Translations under genes and position numbers: made by a program
Part shown: in pieces, positions 47,919 through 59,067 of the stretch
Numbering within the stretch: position 1 is the first letter of the stretch
How the letters are laid out: each line of letters starts with the position of its first letter
DNA from: an uncultured Pelagibacteraceae bacterium
Lineage (GTDB): Bacteria; Pseudomonadota; Alphaproteobacteria; Pelagibacterales; Pelagibacteraceae
Length of the DNA stretch: 64,000 nucleotides
Reading direction: 5' to 3'
Assembly (NCBI GenBank): GCA_902625125.1
Contig: CACOAB010000004.1
Location: forward strand, 1-64,000
Notes under the pieces: model-generated
The model's input: only the letters and a program-made list of their open reading frames with translations
The model's database searches: none
What the model was told of the DNA's origin: nothing

Positions 47919-48621
47919 ATTCGGGTTTATTTTGATTAGACCTCAGTTAGGTGAAAATATAGGTGCGTGTGCACGATCTATGAAGAACTTTGGATTTACT
48001 AATTTAAATATTGTATCTCCAAAGTTTGTATTCCCAAATCATAAAACTAAAGTAACTGCAGTCGGTGCTTATAATATAATTAATAAAGCAAAAATTTTTA
48101 ATACTACCGATAATGCAGTTAGTAAGTTTGATATCGTAATTTCTTTAAGCGCAAGAAGACGAGATATTAATAAAAAACACATTACCATAAAAGATTTTTC
48201 TAATATTATAAGACAAAGAAGAAATGCTAACATTGGTTTAATGTTTGGGCCGGAGGCATCAGGTTTATCTAATATGGATCTATCGTTTTCTAATTACATT
48301 TTACAAATTCCAACTTCAAAAAATTTTAAATCCTTAAATCTTTCACATTCAGTTACATTGATTTGTTATGAAATTTTCAAATTTTTAAATAAAGGCACAT
48401 TTAATAGAATAGGGAAAAAAATTAAGGTATCATCTAAGTCAGAAATATCATTACTAGTAAAACACTTAGTAAAACTTTTAGAAAACAAAGATTTTTTTTT
48501 ACCTATTGAAAAAAAACAGTCGATGATACTCAATATTAATAATTTAATTTACAGACTTGAACCAAATGATAAAGAATTGAGGATTTTAGCTAGTATTATT
48601 AGCTCATTAAGTAAAAAATAG
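47908..48621 (+). CDS. trmJ: TrmH/SpoU-family tRNA 2'-O-methyltransferase (TrmJ-like)
   Basis: 237 aa; RPQLGENIGACARSMKNFGF, GLMFGPEASGLSNMDL. Confidence 0.88.
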   Translation: MKNKFGFILIRPQLGENIGACARSMKNFGFTNLNIVSPKFVFPNHKTKVTAVGAYNIINKAKIFNTTDNAVSKFDIVISLSARRRDINKKHITIKDFSNIIRQRRNANIGLMFGPEASGLSNMDLSFSNYILQIPTSKNFKSLNLSHSVTLICYEIFKFLNKGTFNRIGKKIKVSSKSEISLLVKHLVKLLENKDFFLPIEKKQSMILNINNLIYRLEPNDKELRILASIISSLSKK

Positions 48622-48634
48622 TATTAAAGCTTAA

Positions 48635-48662
48635 TTGACAAACAAACTCTAGGGCTTATAAA
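48635..48662 (+). promoter_or_regulatory. Sigma70-type promoter for rpsD
   Basis: TTGACA (48635-48640), 16-nt spacer, TATAAA (48657-48662), 17 nt before ATG. Confidence 0.7.
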
Positions 48663-48678
48663 CACACATTTATTAAAT

Positions 48679-49296
48679 ATGACAAAAAGACTAAAATCCA
48701 AACATAAAGTTGACAGAAGACTTAAAGCTAACATATGGGGAAGACCTAAAAGTCCATTTAATTCAAGAGCTTACCCTCCAGGACAACATGGGCAAAATAA
48801 AAAAGGTAAGCCGACAGATTACGGCATTCAACTTCAAGCTAAGCAAAAACTAAAAGCTTATTACGGAAATATTAATGAAAGACAATTTAGAAATATTTAT
48901 AGAAAAGCTCTTTCAAAAAGAGGAGATACCACAGAGAACTTAATTGCGTTATTAGAAAGTAGACTTGATACAGTTATTTACAGGGCTAAATTTGCTCCAA
49001 CTGTTTTTTCTGCACGTCAAATGATTAATCATGGGCACATTAAAGTTAATAAAAAAAGAGTTAACATAGCAAGCTATGTAGTTAAGAGCACAGATTTAAT
49101 TGAAGTTAGGGAGAAATCAAAAAAATTAACTGTAATTGATGGATCTTTACAAAGCAAAGAAAGAGATGTTCCAGAATATATTCAGTTAGATGATAAAAAC
49201 AAAACTGCTAAACTTGTTAGAGTGCCGAAATTTGCAGAAGTTCCTTTCCCAGTAATTATGGAACCTAGTTTAGTAATCGAATACTATTCAAGATAA
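48679..49296 (+). CDS. rpsD: 30S ribosomal protein S4
   Basis: 205 aa; [35 protein letters not shown]. Confidence 0.97.
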   Translation: MTKRLKSKHKVDRRLKANIWGRPKSPFNSRAYPPGQHGQNKKGKPTDYGIQLQAKQKLKAYYGNINERQFRNIYRKALSKRGDTTENLIALLESRLDTVIYRAKFAPTVFSARQMINHGHIKVNKKRVNIASYVVKSTDLIEVREKSKKLTVIDGSLQSKERDVPEYIQLDDKNKTAKLVRVPKFAEVPFPVIMEPSLVIEYYSR

Positions 49297-50040
49297 TTGA
49301 ATTTTTTCAGCTTATTTAAAAGAAACCTAATCTATAAATTTAAAAAAAAAGTCTCAATTGACTCGGATCAAGCTAATTTTAAAGATTTAGATAATTTATT
49401 TCATTATTACGGTAGTGATAAAGCAAATTTTTTTAAATTAACAAATGAGTCAGGGCATGGATATTCAAAGTTTTATGAAAAAAAATTGGAAAAATATAAA
49501 GAAAAAAAAATCAAAATTTTAGAAATAGGTTCTTATGCAGGCGCTTCTGCTGCCGCCTTTTCAAAATATTTACCTAATTCTAAAATTTTCTGTTTTGATA
49601 TAAATATTTCAAATTTCAAATACAAATCAAAAAATATTCATGTTTACGGTGTCGATATAAATAACAAAAAAAAAATTCAAAAAATATTAAGTTCTATATT
49701 TTTACAACACAATTTTACTGAATTTGATTTAATAATTGATGACGGATCACATAATCTTAGTGATTTATTGGTTTCTTTCAAATTATTTTTTAAAATTTTA
49801 AAAAACGGAGGTTTATTTGTTATCGAAGATTTGAAGCATCCAAATTATTATGAATATAATAAGGACATTAATCATGTATTTATGAATGAATTTCTAAATA
49901 ATTTATCAAGTAAAAAGAAAACACCATCAAATATTTTTGATGAAAAAGAACAAGAAGAACTGATAAATATGATAGAAAAAGTAGAAAATTTTAAAGGTAA
50001 TTTAGATAGTTCTGATATAAGTTTTGTAACAAAGAATTAA
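49297..50040 (+). CDS. Class I SAM-dependent methyltransferase
   Basis: 247 aa; IKILEIGSYAGASAAAFSKY, LIIDDGSHN; TTG start directly after the rpsD stop. Confidence 0.72.
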   Translation: MNFFSLFKRNLIYKFKKKVSIDSDQANFKDLDNLFHYYGSDKANFFKLTNESGHGYSKFYEKKLEKYKEKKIKILEIGSYAGASAAAFSKYLPNSKIFCFDINISNFKYKSKNIHVYGVDINNKKKIQKILSSIFLQHNFTEFDLIIDDGSHNLSDLLVSFKLFFKILKNGGLFVIEDLKHPNYYEYNKDINHVFMNEFLNNLSSKKKTPSNIFDEKEQEELINMIEKVENFKGNLDSSDISFVTKN

Positions 50041-50041
50041 A

Positions 50042-50362
50042 TCAAATAATCTTTTTTTCTTCAAAAAGTTTTTTTAGTTCACCTTTTTCAAACATTTCTT
50101 TTACAATATCGCTACCACCAATAAATTCTTTTTTAACGTATAGCTGAGGAATTGTAGGCCAGTCACTGTAATCTTTTATACCCTGTCTTAAATTTTGGTC
50201 ATCAAGAACGTTCACTCCTTTAAAGTTTACTTTTAAATGTTTTAAAACATTTGATACAGCCATTGAAAATCCACATTGAGGAGAGTCAGGTGTACCTTTC
50301 ATAAATAAACAAACTTCGTTGTCATTTATTAAATTTTCAATTTTTTTATTAATTTCTGTCAT
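50042..50362 (-). CDS. grxD: Monothiol glutaredoxin (Grx4 family)
   Basis: 106 aa; FMKGTPDSPQCGFS, WPTIPQLYV, GGSDI. Confidence 0.95.
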   Translation of the reverse strand: MTEINKKIENLINDNEVCLFMKGTPDSPQCGFSMAVSNVLKHLKVNFKGVNVLDDQNLRQGIKDYSDWPTIPQLYVKKEFIGGSDIVKEMFEKGELKKLFEEKKII

Positions 50363-50589
50363 TTTACCTCAGTTGTTATTGATAAAGCATGCAATTCATT
50401 GCCCATCTTACCTTTCAAAGATTTATATACAAGTTTGTGCTGTTCAATTTTACTTAAATTATTAAATTGTGAAGATTTAATAATAGCTGAGTAATGGTTG
50501 TTATCTCCCATCAAATCTTTTATTTCAATCGTAGCATCTGGTATACTGTCTTTGATTAATTTTTCTATCTCTTTAATTGGTAACGGCAT
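50359..50589 (-). CDS. BolA family protein
   Basis: 76 aa; BolA fold, next to grxD. Confidence 0.9.
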   Translation of the reverse strand: MPLPIKEIEKLIKDSIPDATIEIKDLMGDNNHYSAIIKSSQFNNLSKIEQHKLVYKSLKGKMGNELHALSITTEVK

Positions 50590-52769
50590 TAGTAATTATT
50601 ATACCATTCGTTATTAATTTTAAATAAATCTTTATTGCTAAATTTTAACTCACCCTCAATTTCAAAATATTCTTTTTGTGTATGACCAATATTTTCATAA
50701 TAAACCTCATTATCTTTTAAAATTTTTTCAACTTTAGAGAGATTAATGGCTTCAATTTCTATAACATATCTAGCTTGATCTTCGCCGAAAAAATACCTGA
50801 GTAAATTAGTCAATTTTTTTGGTTTTTGGATTTTAGCACCGAATTCTGTGTTTATAGACATTTCAGCAAGAGCGGTAATTAATCCTCCGCTTGATATGTC
50901 GTGACATGATAAAACAAAGCTTTCATTTATTAATTTTAATAAACTTTCACCGTTATTTTTTTCATTAAGCAGATTAATCTCAGGCGGCATTCCTTCATTT
51001 AAAGAATAGTTTTCTTTTAAAAAACAACTTTGTTCTAAGTGACCAAAAGTTTTTCCAATTAATATCAATATACTATTTTCTTTCTTAAAATTAAGATTAA
51101 GAGGATATTTTAATTTTTTTATTAAACCAACACCTCCAATTACAGGAGTGGGGTAAATATTTTTTTTATTAGTTCCATTATAAAAAGATACGTTTCCTGA
51201 TACCACAGGGTAGTTTAAAAATTCACATGCCTCTTTAATTCCTTCTAAGCACTCTGCAAATTCTCCCATTATTTCTTTATTCTCTGGATTACCAAAGTTA
51301 AGACAATTAGTTATTGCTAAAGGTTTTGCACCAACTGCTATTAAATTTCTCCAATTTTCACAAACTATTTGTTTTCCACCTGTGAGTGGGTGTGATTTAC
51401 AATAATTAGCTGAAGAGTCCACTGAAACTGCAATAGCTTTATCTTTATTGTGTATTCTAATAATTGCTGCATCTGAGCCTGATTTTAGCGCTGTATCACA
51501 CATAACACTTTGATCATACTGATTAGTTATCCAACTTTTATTTGAATGGTTAGGGCTTGATAAAATTTTTATTAATGCGTCTTCAATCTTGATTTTTTTA
51601 AGATCTTTTAAATTTATTTCTATTTTTTTAGGTTTTTTCTTTATCCATTTTCGATCATATAAAGGAGCTTTAGAAGCCAAAGCTTCAATCGGTATTTCTC
51701 CTTCAGTTTTATTATTATATTTCAATGTGAGATTATTTGTTTTAGTAGTTTTTCCTATGACAACGAAATCTAAGTCCCATTTATCAAAAATTTTTTTTGC
51801 CTCTAATTCTTTTCCATCCTCTAAGATAATCAGCATTCTTTCCTGGCTTTCAGATAGCATGATTTCGTAAGGAGTCATATTTTCCTCTCTGCATGGAATC
51901 TTTTCTAGTTCAAGCTCAATTCCTAAACCTCCTTTTGACGCCATTTCTACACTTGAAGAAGTCAATCCTGCAGCCCCCATATCTTGAATTGATATAATTG
52001 AATTATCTTTCATAAGTTCTAAACAGGCCTCCATCAAAAGTTTTTCAGTAAAAGGATCACCTACTTGAACAGTTGGTTTTTTTTCCTCTGAATTTTCATC
52101 AAATTCAGCAGAAGCCATAGAAGCACCGTGAATTCCATCTCTACCTGTTTTAGATCCAACGTAAACAACTGATTTATTTAAACCCTTCGCTTTTGAGTAA
52201 AAAATTTTGTCTTTTAATGCATGACCTACAGCCATTGCATTAACTAATATATTTTCATTATAAGTTTCGTTAAATTTTGTTTCACCAGCAACAGTCGGTA
52301 TTCCTATACAATTTCCATATCCACCAATCCCCGATACAACACCATTAAGTAAACTTTTAGTTTTAGCGTGCTCTGGCGAACCAAAATGAATCGAATTTAG
52401 CAAAGCAATGGGCCTAGCACCCATTGTAAATACATCTCTTAATATTCCTCCAACCCCAGTAGCTGCGCCTTGGTATGGTTCGATATAAGATGGATGATTA
52501 TGACTTTCAATTTTAAACACTATTGCATCATTATCCCCAATATCAATTACACCAGCATTTTCTCCCGGCCCTTGGATTACTTGCTTACCTTTTGTTGGTA
52601 ATTTTTTAAGATGAATTCTTGAAGATTTATACGAACAGTGTTCGTTCCACATTGCTGAAAATATTCCAAGCTCTAGTAAATTAGGTTCTCTTTTTAATAA
52701 TTTCTTGATATTTTCAAATTCTTCAATTTTTAAACCATGATTTTCTATTATTTTATTTGAAATATTCAT
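50589..52769 (-). CDS. purL: Phosphoribosylformylglycinamidine synthase subunit II
   Basis: 726 aa; [32 protein letters not shown]. Confidence 0.97.
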   Translation of the reverse strand: MNISNKIIENHGLKIEEFENIKKLLKREPNLLELGIFSAMWNEHCSYKSSRIHLKKLPTKGKQVIQGPGENAGVIDIGDNDAIVFKIESHNHPSYIEPYQGAATGVGGILRDVFTMGARPIALLNSIHFGSPEHAKTKSLLNGVVSGIGGYGNCIGIPTVAGETKFNETYNENILVNAMAVGHALKDKIFYSKAKGLNKSVVYVGSKTGRDGIHGASMASAEFDENSEEKKPTVQVGDPFTEKLLMEACLELMKDNSIISIQDMGAAGLTSSSVEMASKGGLGIELELEKIPCREENMTPYEIMLSESQERMLIILEDGKELEAKKIFDKWDLDFVVIGKTTKTNNLTLKYNNKTEGEIPIEALASKAPLYDRKWIKKKPKKIEINLKDLKKIKIEDALIKILSSPNHSNKSWITNQYDQSVMCDTALKSGSDAAIIRIHNKDKAIAVSVDSSANYCKSHPLTGGKQIVCENWRNLIAVGAKPLAITNCLNFGNPENKEIMGEFAECLEGIKEACEFLNYPVVSGNVSFYNGTNKKNIYPTPVIGGVGLIKKLKYPLNLNFKKENSILILIGKTFGHLEQSCFLKENYSLNEGMPPEINLLNEKNNGESLLKLINESFVLSCHDISSGGLITALAEMSINTEFGAKIQKPKKLTNLLRYFFGEDQARYVIEIEAINLSKVEKILKDNEVYYENIGHTQKEYFEIEGELKFSNKDLFKINNEWYNNY

Positions 52770-52770
52770 T

Positions 52771-53448
52771 TTAATTTATCAAACTTGAGAACAAATTTAC
52801 TCCATCCTTGTTAGCAATCATCTCATCTACCATCCGCTCTGGATGAGGCATCATTCCTAAAATATTCTTATTGTCATTAAAAATTCCAGCAATATTATCA
52901 AGAGATCCATTAGGATTACAATTATTGTTTATATTTCCTTTTTCATCGCAATATCTAAATGCAATCAAATTCTCACTTTTTAATTTTTCTAAATGTTTAA
53001 CATCTGTAAAATAGTTTCCTTCGTTGTGAGCAATATTAATTTTTAAAATTTGATTACTTTTATACTTATTTGTAAATTTAGTGTTGCTATTAAAAACTCT
53101 AATATGAATATCTTTATTAATAAATTTTAAATTCTTATTTCTCAATAATGTCCCCTTAAGAAGACCTGTTTCAGTCAAAATTTGAAATCCATTACAAATT
53201 CCTAAAATTAAACATCCTGATTTAGCAGCTTTAATAACTTCATCAATTATTAGAGATTTACCTGCAATAGCTCCAGACCTTAAATAATCACCATAAGAAA
53301 AACCGCCTGGGATAACTATTAAATCAGATTTTGGTAGCGTAGTTTCTTTATGCCAAACCATTTGATTTTTAAATTGCATTCTCTCAAGGGCTACGGCAAT
53401 ATCTCTGTCACAATTTGATCCTGGAAACACTATTACAGTTGATTTCAT
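52771..53448 (-). CDS. purQ: Phosphoribosylformylglycinamidine synthase subunit I (glutaminase)
   Basis: 225 aa; [38 protein letters not shown]. Confidence 0.96.
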   Translation of the reverse strand: MKSTVIVFPGSNCDRDIAVALERMQFKNQMVWHKETTLPKSDLIVIPGGFSYGDYLRSGAIAGKSLIIDEVIKAAKSGCLILGICNGFQILTETGLLKGTLLRNKNLKFINKDIHIRVFNSNTKFTNKYKSNQILKINIAHNEGNYFTDVKHLEKLKSENLIAFRYCDEKGNINNNCNPNGSLDNIAGIFNDNKNILGMMPHPERMVDEMIANKDGVNLFSSLIN

Positions 53449-53687
53449 TAAATTTTAGTAATTTTATAGTTTTCGATAATTAGATTAACTAAAAGTTTCT
53501 TACACATTTCATCAATTTTTTTTTCAGCCTCTAGTTGATTCTCTTCATCAACTTCGATTTCAAAATGTTTACCTTGTCTTATGTTTTTTAGGTAATCCAT
53601 ACCCATGTTAATCAAAGTATTTTGAACAACTTTTCCTTGTGGATCTAACACATCTTTTTTAAGAGTTACTGTAACAGAAAATTTCAA
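53448..53687 (-). CDS. purS: Phosphoribosylformylglycinamidine synthase subunit PurS
   Basis: 79 aa; VTLKKDVLDPQGKVVQNTL. Confidence 0.94.
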   Translation of the reverse strand: MKFSVTVTLKKDVLDPQGKVVQNTLINMGMDYLKNIRQGKHFEIEVDEENQLEAEKKIDEMCKKLLVNLIIENYKITKI

Positions 53688-53688
53688 A

Positions 53689-54480
53689 TTACTTTTTTTT
53701 AAATTTTATTGGAATTGTTTTGCCAAAATTTACTTCACTGATATTAGTTTCTTCAGGCATAATTCCTAATCTTCTTGCTACCTCCTGATATCCCTGAATA
53801 ATATTACCCAAATCTTTTCTGAATCTATCTTTATCTAATTTTTTTTCAGTTTTTGAGTCCCAGAGTCGACATGTATCTGGGCTAATTTCATCTGCTAATA
53901 ATATTTCATTCTTCTCAGTATCTTTATTCCAGGCCTTACCGTACTCAATTTTAAAGTCTACAAGTTTAATACCTATTCCTCTGAACATACCTAGTAATAA
54001 ATCGTTAATCCTTAAAGTCATTTTATCAATTTCACAAATTTCTTTTTCAGAAGCCCAACCAAATGTAAAAATATGTTCTTTTGAAATTAAAGGATCATCT
54101 AACTCATCCTTTTTAAAACAATATTCTAAAAGTGGATTTTCTAAAACTGTTCCTTCAGGTATACCAAGTCTTTTGGTTAAAGAACCGGTAGCGATATTTC
54201 TTACAATAAACTCTATGGGGAAAATTTCAGCTTTTCTAATAAGTTGCTCTCTCATATTCAACCGTTTTATAAAGTGTGTATTAATTCCGCATTGAGCAAG
54301 ATTTGTTAAAATATACTCTGAAATTCTATTATTTAGAACACCTTTGCCCTCTACACTTGCTTTCTTAAGATTATTAAAAGCTGTAGCGTCATCTTTAAAA
54401 TGTTGAATAACTAAATCTTTATCTTTTGTTTCATAAAGAATTTTAGCTTTACCTTCGTATAGTTTTTTACCTTTATTCAT
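53689..54480 (-). CDS. purC: SAICAR synthetase
   Basis: 263 aa; LYEGKAKILYET, PIEFIVRNIATGSL, DEISPDTCRLWD. Confidence 0.96.
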   Translation of the reverse strand: MNKGKKLYEGKAKILYETKDKDLVIQHFKDDATAFNNLKKASVEGKGVLNNRISEYILTNLAQCGINTHFIKRLNMREQLIRKAEIFPIEFIVRNIATGSLTKRLGIPEGTVLENPLLEYCFKKDELDDPLISKEHIFTFGWASEKEICEIDKMTLRINDLLLGMFRGIGIKLVDFKIEYGKAWNKDTEKNEILLADEISPDTCRLWDSKTEKKLDKDRFRKDLGNIIQGYQEVARRLGIMPEETNISEVNFGKTIPIKFKKK

Positions 54481-54484
54481 TAGA

Positions 54485-55780
54485 TTATTTTTTTAGGCTT
54501 CTATTAAAAATTATATTAATTTTTTTTGTATGGTAACTAAAATTAAAGAGTTTTTTTAGTTTATTAACAGGTATTTTGTTTGTAATTTTTTTGTCAGATA
54601 TAATTTTGTCATAAAATGAAGTGTTTTCTTTCCATGCTTGCATCGCATTTTTTTGAACAATCTTGTAAGACTCTTCTCGAGTAAAACCTATGGAAGTCAA
54701 TTCTAAAAGAATTCTTTGTGAAAAAAAAATGCCATTAGTTAAGTTAAGATTTTTTTTCATATTTTTTGGGTAAATATTTAAATTTTTTACAACGTTGCTC
54801 AACCTATGAAGAGCAAAGTCCAAAGCGATTGTTGTGTCAGGCCCAATGTTTCTCTCAACTGCTGAGTGAGATATATCTCTTTCATGCCACAAAGCAACAT
54901 TTTCTAAAGCTGGTATAACACTTGATCTAATTAACCTTGCTAGACCGGTTAAGTTTTCACTTAGAATAGGATTTTTTTTGTGTGGCATTGCAGAAGAACC
55001 TTTTTGTTTTTTTCCAAAAAATTCTTCAACTTCTAAAACTTCTGTTCTTTGAAGGTGTCTTATCTCTATAGCAAATCTTTCTACTGAACTAGCAATAATA
55101 CCTAACGTTGAAAAATATTGAGCATGTCTATCTCTTGGTATTATTTGTGTTGAAATTGGTTCAATACTTAATTTGAGTTTTTGCGCAACGTATTTCTCGA
55201 CTTTTGGATCCACATTTGCAAAAGTTCCAACAGCACCAGAGATTGCACAAGTTGAAATTTCTTTTATAGAGTTTTGTAGACGTTTTTTATTTCTGAGAAA
55301 TTCTTGGTAGAAAGTTAACATTTTTAAACCAAATGTTATAGGTTCAGCGTGGATCCCATGACTTCGTCCAATACATAAAGTGTATTTATGTTTTACGGCT
55401 TGTTTTTTTATGGATTGAAGTAATTCATTTAAATCCTTTAGTAAAATTTCACCTGACTGTTTTAATTGAAGATTAAAACAAGTGTCTAACACGTCTGAAG
55501 AAGTCATTCCTTTATGTAAATACCTTGCTTCTTTACCGGCACGTTCAGTAATAGATGTAAGAAAAGCAATTATGTCATGTTTTACTTTGCTCTCAATTTG
55601 TAGAATTCTTTTAGGATTTATTTTAGCTTTAGATTTGACTTTTTTTACAACTCCTCTAGGTATTATTTTTAGCTTTTCCATTGCTTCAGCGGCAGCTAAT
55701 TCAATACTAAGCCAAATAGAATATCTGTTATAATCTTCCCAAATACTTTTGATTTCTTTCCTTGAGTATCTTGCAATCAT
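54485..55780 (-). CDS. purB: Adenylosuccinate lyase
   Basis: 431 aa; GSSAMPHKKNPILSENL. Confidence 0.96.
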   Translation of the reverse strand: MIARYSRKEIKSIWEDYNRYSIWLSIELAAAEAMEKLKIIPRGVVKKVKSKAKINPKRILQIESKVKHDIIAFLTSITERAGKEARYLHKGMTSSDVLDTCFNLQLKQSGEILLKDLNELLQSIKKQAVKHKYTLCIGRSHGIHAEPITFGLKMLTFYQEFLRNKKRLQNSIKEISTCAISGAVGTFANVDPKVEKYVAQKLKLSIEPISTQIIPRDRHAQYFSTLGIIASSVERFAIEIRHLQRTEVLEVEEFFGKKQKGSSAMPHKKNPILSENLTGLARLIRSSVIPALENVALWHERDISHSAVERNIGPDTTIALDFALHRLSNVVKNLNIYPKNMKKNLNLTNGIFFSQRILLELTSIGFTREESYKIVQKNAMQAWKENTSFYDKIISDKKITNKIPVNKLKKLFNFSYHTKKINIIFNRSLKK

Positions 55781-55788
55781 TATTTTTT

Positions 55789-56547
55789 TTAATTTGTTAA
55801 GCTACTAGGTAAGGTAAAAATTTCATACCCATCATTAGTTACACCTATTGTATGTTCAAATTGTGCTGACAATGATTTATCTTTTGTTACCGCAGTCCAA
55901 CCATCTTTTAATGTTTTTGTCTCAAATTTACCAAGGTTTATCATTGGTTCAATAGTAAAAATCATACCTGATTTAATCTTTTCACCTGTTCCCTTCTTTC
56001 CGTAGTGAAGAACGTTTGGCTCTAAGTGAAATGACTTGCCAATTCCATGCCCACAAAAATCTTGAACAACCGAAAAACCATTTGACTCTACATGACTTTG
56101 AATTTCTGAACCAATATCTCCTAGGAATACCCCGTCCTTTACAACTTTAATTGCTTTCATCATTGCTTCGTAAGTAGTTTGTATCAATTTTTCTGCTTTA
56201 ATTGAAACTTCACCAACCTTAAACATTCTACTAGTATCACCATGCCAACCTTCCTTAAATGCCGTGACATCAACGTTCATTATATCACCATTTCTTAAAA
56301 TTTTATCTGACGGTATTCCATGACAAACAACATGATTTACTGATGTGCAGCAAGACTTTGGAAAACCCCGATAAAACAAAGGTGCAGAATAAGCTTTATG
56401 ATCGTGAATAAATTCATAACAAGTTTTATCAATTTGATCCGTAGAGATACCTGGTCTAATAATTTTGCTCACTTCGTCTAATGCTCCAGCTGCTATCGAT
56501 CCAGCTATTCTGGTTTTTTCAAAAGCCTCTTTAAAATTTTCACTCAT
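55789..56547 (-). CDS. map: Methionine aminopeptidase type I
   Basis: 252 aa; VNHVVCHGIPSDK, NVDVTAFKEGWHGDTSRMF, FCGHGIGKSFH. Confidence 0.96.
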   Translation of the reverse strand: MSENFKEAFEKTRIAGSIAAGALDEVSKIIRPGISTDQIDKTCYEFIHDHKAYSAPLFYRGFPKSCCTSVNHVVCHGIPSDKILRNGDIMNVDVTAFKEGWHGDTSRMFKVGEVSIKAEKLIQTTYEAMMKAIKVVKDGVFLGDIGSEIQSHVESNGFSVVQDFCGHGIGKSFHLEPNVLHYGKKGTGEKIKSGMIFTIEPMINLGKFETKTLKDGWTAVTKDKSLSAQFEHTIGVTNDGYEIFTLPSSLTN

Positions 56548-57243
56548 TTAATTCTTCAGTCTTATTTTTCTATTGAGTTTTATTCCTTTTGATGAAAATT
56601 TACAATCATAGCAGAGGATATTTAATTTGTTTTTAACAGCTTTAGTTAAGGCATCGGCATAATCTGAGTCTATATCTTTTGCTATTTTGAATGAATTACA
56701 ATCATCCCTTTGAATTAAGAAAAGAATAAAAATTTTGTAATTTTTTTTACTAGCTTTTTTAAGCTCATTAATATGCTTTAATCCTCTAGTCGTTATAGAA
56801 TCAGGAAATTCTGCTAGTTTATTTTTCCTAGAAAGAGTTACATTCTTAACTTCAATAAAAGCTTTATTTTTTTTAGATGTTACTAAAAAATCAAATCTTG
56901 TGTTAGCTCCAAATTTTGTTTCCGGTTTAATCTCCAGGATGTTACTAAATTCTCTAATCAAATTATTTTCAAGAGCATGATGCACTATTTTGTTTGTTGA
57001 ATGAGTATTTACACCAACTTTCGAATTACCATCTTCTATAATTTCCAAAGTATATTTTAACTTTCGATTTGGATTATTTGATTGACTAATCCATACTTTA
57101 TTACCTTTTTTCAAAAGTCCCATCATAGAACCAGTGTTAGGACAATGTGCTGTTACTATTTGGTTATTTAATTTTACATCAACAAAAAAACGCTTGTATC
57201 TTTTTACAAACAGTCCTGGTATTAATTTATTTTTAAAAATCAT
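56548..57243 (-). CDS. sfsA: DNA/RNA nuclease SfsA
   Basis: 231 aa; FVKRYKRFFVDV, AHCPNTGSMMGL, FIEVKNVTL. Confidence 0.93.
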   Translation of the reverse strand: MIFKNKLIPGLFVKRYKRFFVDVKLNNQIVTAHCPNTGSMMGLLKKGNKVWISQSNNPNRKLKYTLEIIEDGNSKVGVNTHSTNKIVHHALENNLIREFSNILEIKPETKFGANTRFDFLVTSKKNKAFIEVKNVTLSRKNKLAEFPDSITTRGLKHINELKKASKKNYKIFILFLIQRDDCNSFKIAKDIDSDYADALTKAVKNKLNILCYDCKFSSKGIKLNRKIRLKN

Positions 57244-57260
57244 ATATATTTATAACTTTA

Positions 57261-58019
57261 ATGAGCAAGAAAATAAAAAAAATTAATTCAGGCATTTTAA
57301 TAATTGGAAATGAGATACTTTCAGGCCGAACACAGGACAAAAACGTTGCATTCATATCAAATTGGCTGAATTCAAAATGCGGAATTTCAGTTAATGAAGT
57401 AAGAATTGTTCCAGATGAAGAAAAAATAATTATAAAAAATGTTTTAACTTTTTCGAAAAAGTTTAATTATGTTTTCACTACTGGAGGAATAGGCCCTACA
57501 CATGATGATATTACAGCAAAATCAATTTCGAAAGCTTTCAAAGTTAGATATGAGTACCATAAACAAGCTTATGCAATTTTAGAAAAGTATTATGGTAAAA
57601 AAAAATTCAATGACGGAAGAAAAAAAATGGCAAAAATGCCAAGTGGATCTAAATTAATTTATAATCCGTCTAGTGCAGCTCCGGGTTTTATTACCAAGAA
57701 TGTAATATCATTACCTGGAGTACCATCTATCCTTAGCTCTATGATTGAAAATTGCAAAAAATATTTAATAAAAGGACTGAAAACACATAGTCAAACAATT
57801 AATCTTTTTACTGTAGAAAGTAATATTTCTAAAGAATTAGGTCTTATACAAAAAAGATATAAAAAAAATGTTGATATAGGAAGTTATCCTTTTTTTAGAC
57901 TTGGAAGAATAGGTGTTGCAATTGTTACTAGATCAATCTCGAAAGCGAAATTGAAAAGTGTTAACAAAGATTTATTAAAATTAGTTAAGCGAAAAAAGAT
58001 TGAAATCTTAAAAACCTAA
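57261..58019 (+). CDS. CinA-like molybdopterin-binding domain protein
   Basis: 252 aa; IIGNEILSGRTQDKN, TTGGIGPTHDDIT, LPGVPSI. Confidence 0.88.
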   Translation: MSKKIKKINSGILIIGNEILSGRTQDKNVAFISNWLNSKCGISVNEVRIVPDEEKIIIKNVLTFSKKFNYVFTTGGIGPTHDDITAKSISKAFKVRYEYHKQAYAILEKYYGKKKFNDGRKKMAKMPSGSKLIYNPSSAAPGFITKNVISLPGVPSILSSMIENCKKYLIKGLKTHSQTINLFTVESNISKELGLIQKRYKKNVDIGSYPFFRLGRIGVAIVTRSISKAKLKSVNKDLLKLVKRKKIEILKT

Positions 58020-58969
58020 ATAAGATTATAAACTTCATCTACAGATATTGACTCTATATCTTTTGTCCCATGTAATTTTTTACTATCTAGTATTTTAACA
58101 TAACTGTTTTTTGGCGCAAATTTTTCAGAGTCTGTTGGACCAAACAATACAATCATCGGAATATTTGCTAATCCCATCATATGCATTACACCATTATCAA
58201 TAGATATAGCTTGATCCAATCTTGAAGATAAAGCAGTTACAAGAGCCGGACAAGACAAATCAGATTTGGTTTCAGGAAACAAGGCTCCAGGAACTTGATT
58301 TTTAATTTTTTCAATTATGTGTTCCTGACTCTTTTCAATAAAAAATACTGGAATTTTATTTTTAATCAATGATTTATTTGCAAGAGAAATAAATTTATAA
58401 ATAGACCAACTTTTTTTTCTATATTCATTTCCTTGAGTTATTGAAAAACCTATATAATTTGATTTTGGAAGTAGTTTTTTTGCTTCATTAAGTAAATTTT
58501 TGGGTAGTTTACTATAATTAAAGTTTATATTTTTTATTTTTTCATCTAAAAATATATTAAGATTACTTAAATGATCTTTTGAATTATAAGTTACTTTTTT
58601 GGTTGAGAACAAATTTCCATAAGTAGTTGAATAAAAATGATTATGGGGAATTCTCTTTAAAATTAGAGAATTTCTAATCTTTGATTGAAGATCTATAATC
58701 AAATCAAATTTCTCGCTATTATTTTTTTTAAAATTTTTTTTAACGAATAAAAAATGCCACCATCTAAAACCAAAATATCTTAAATTTAGTTCAAGGGTCT
58801 CTACACTAATATTGTATTCTTTTAATTTCCCCGCAAAATGATTGGAATGAGCGCCTAAATAAAAAATTTTAGAGCGTCTATAATGATTTTTAAGACTTAA
58901 AATTAAAGGAATGATTTGTATAGAGTCACCTAAGCCACCGCCAGAATTATAAATTAAGATTTTTTTCAT
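58016..58969 (-). CDS. Glycosyltransferase family 9 (heptosyltransferase-like)
   Basis: 317 aa; YNSGGGLGDSIQIIPLI, AISIDNGVMHMMGLANIPMIVLFGPTDSEKFAP. Confidence 0.85.
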   Translation of the reverse strand: MKKILIYNSGGGLGDSIQIIPLILSLKNHYRRSKIFYLGAHSNHFAGKLKEYNISVETLELNLRYFGFRWWHFLFVKKNFKKNNSEKFDLIIDLQSKIRNSLILKRIPHNHFYSTTYGNLFSTKKVTYNSKDHLSNLNIFLDEKIKNINFNYSKLPKNLLNEAKKLLPKSNYIGFSITQGNEYRKKSWSIYKFISLANKSLIKNKIPVFFIEKSQEHIIEKIKNQVPGALFPETKSDLSCPALVTALSSRLDQAISIDNGVMHMMGLANIPMIVLFGPTDSEKFAPKNSYVKILDSKKLHGTKDIESISVDEVYNLI

Positions 58970-59013
58970 TGATTTTTTATACTTTAACTGAAGCTAGACT
59001 GGAAGATAACTTT

Positions 59014-59067
59014 AAACCTTTAAAATCCTTGTGTATTAATAAACCTTTAAAATCCTTGTGTATTAAT
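59014..59067. repeat. Perfect 27-bp tandem duplication
   Basis: AAACCTTTAAAATCCTTGTGTATTAAT at 59014-59040 and 59041-59067. Confidence 0.95.
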
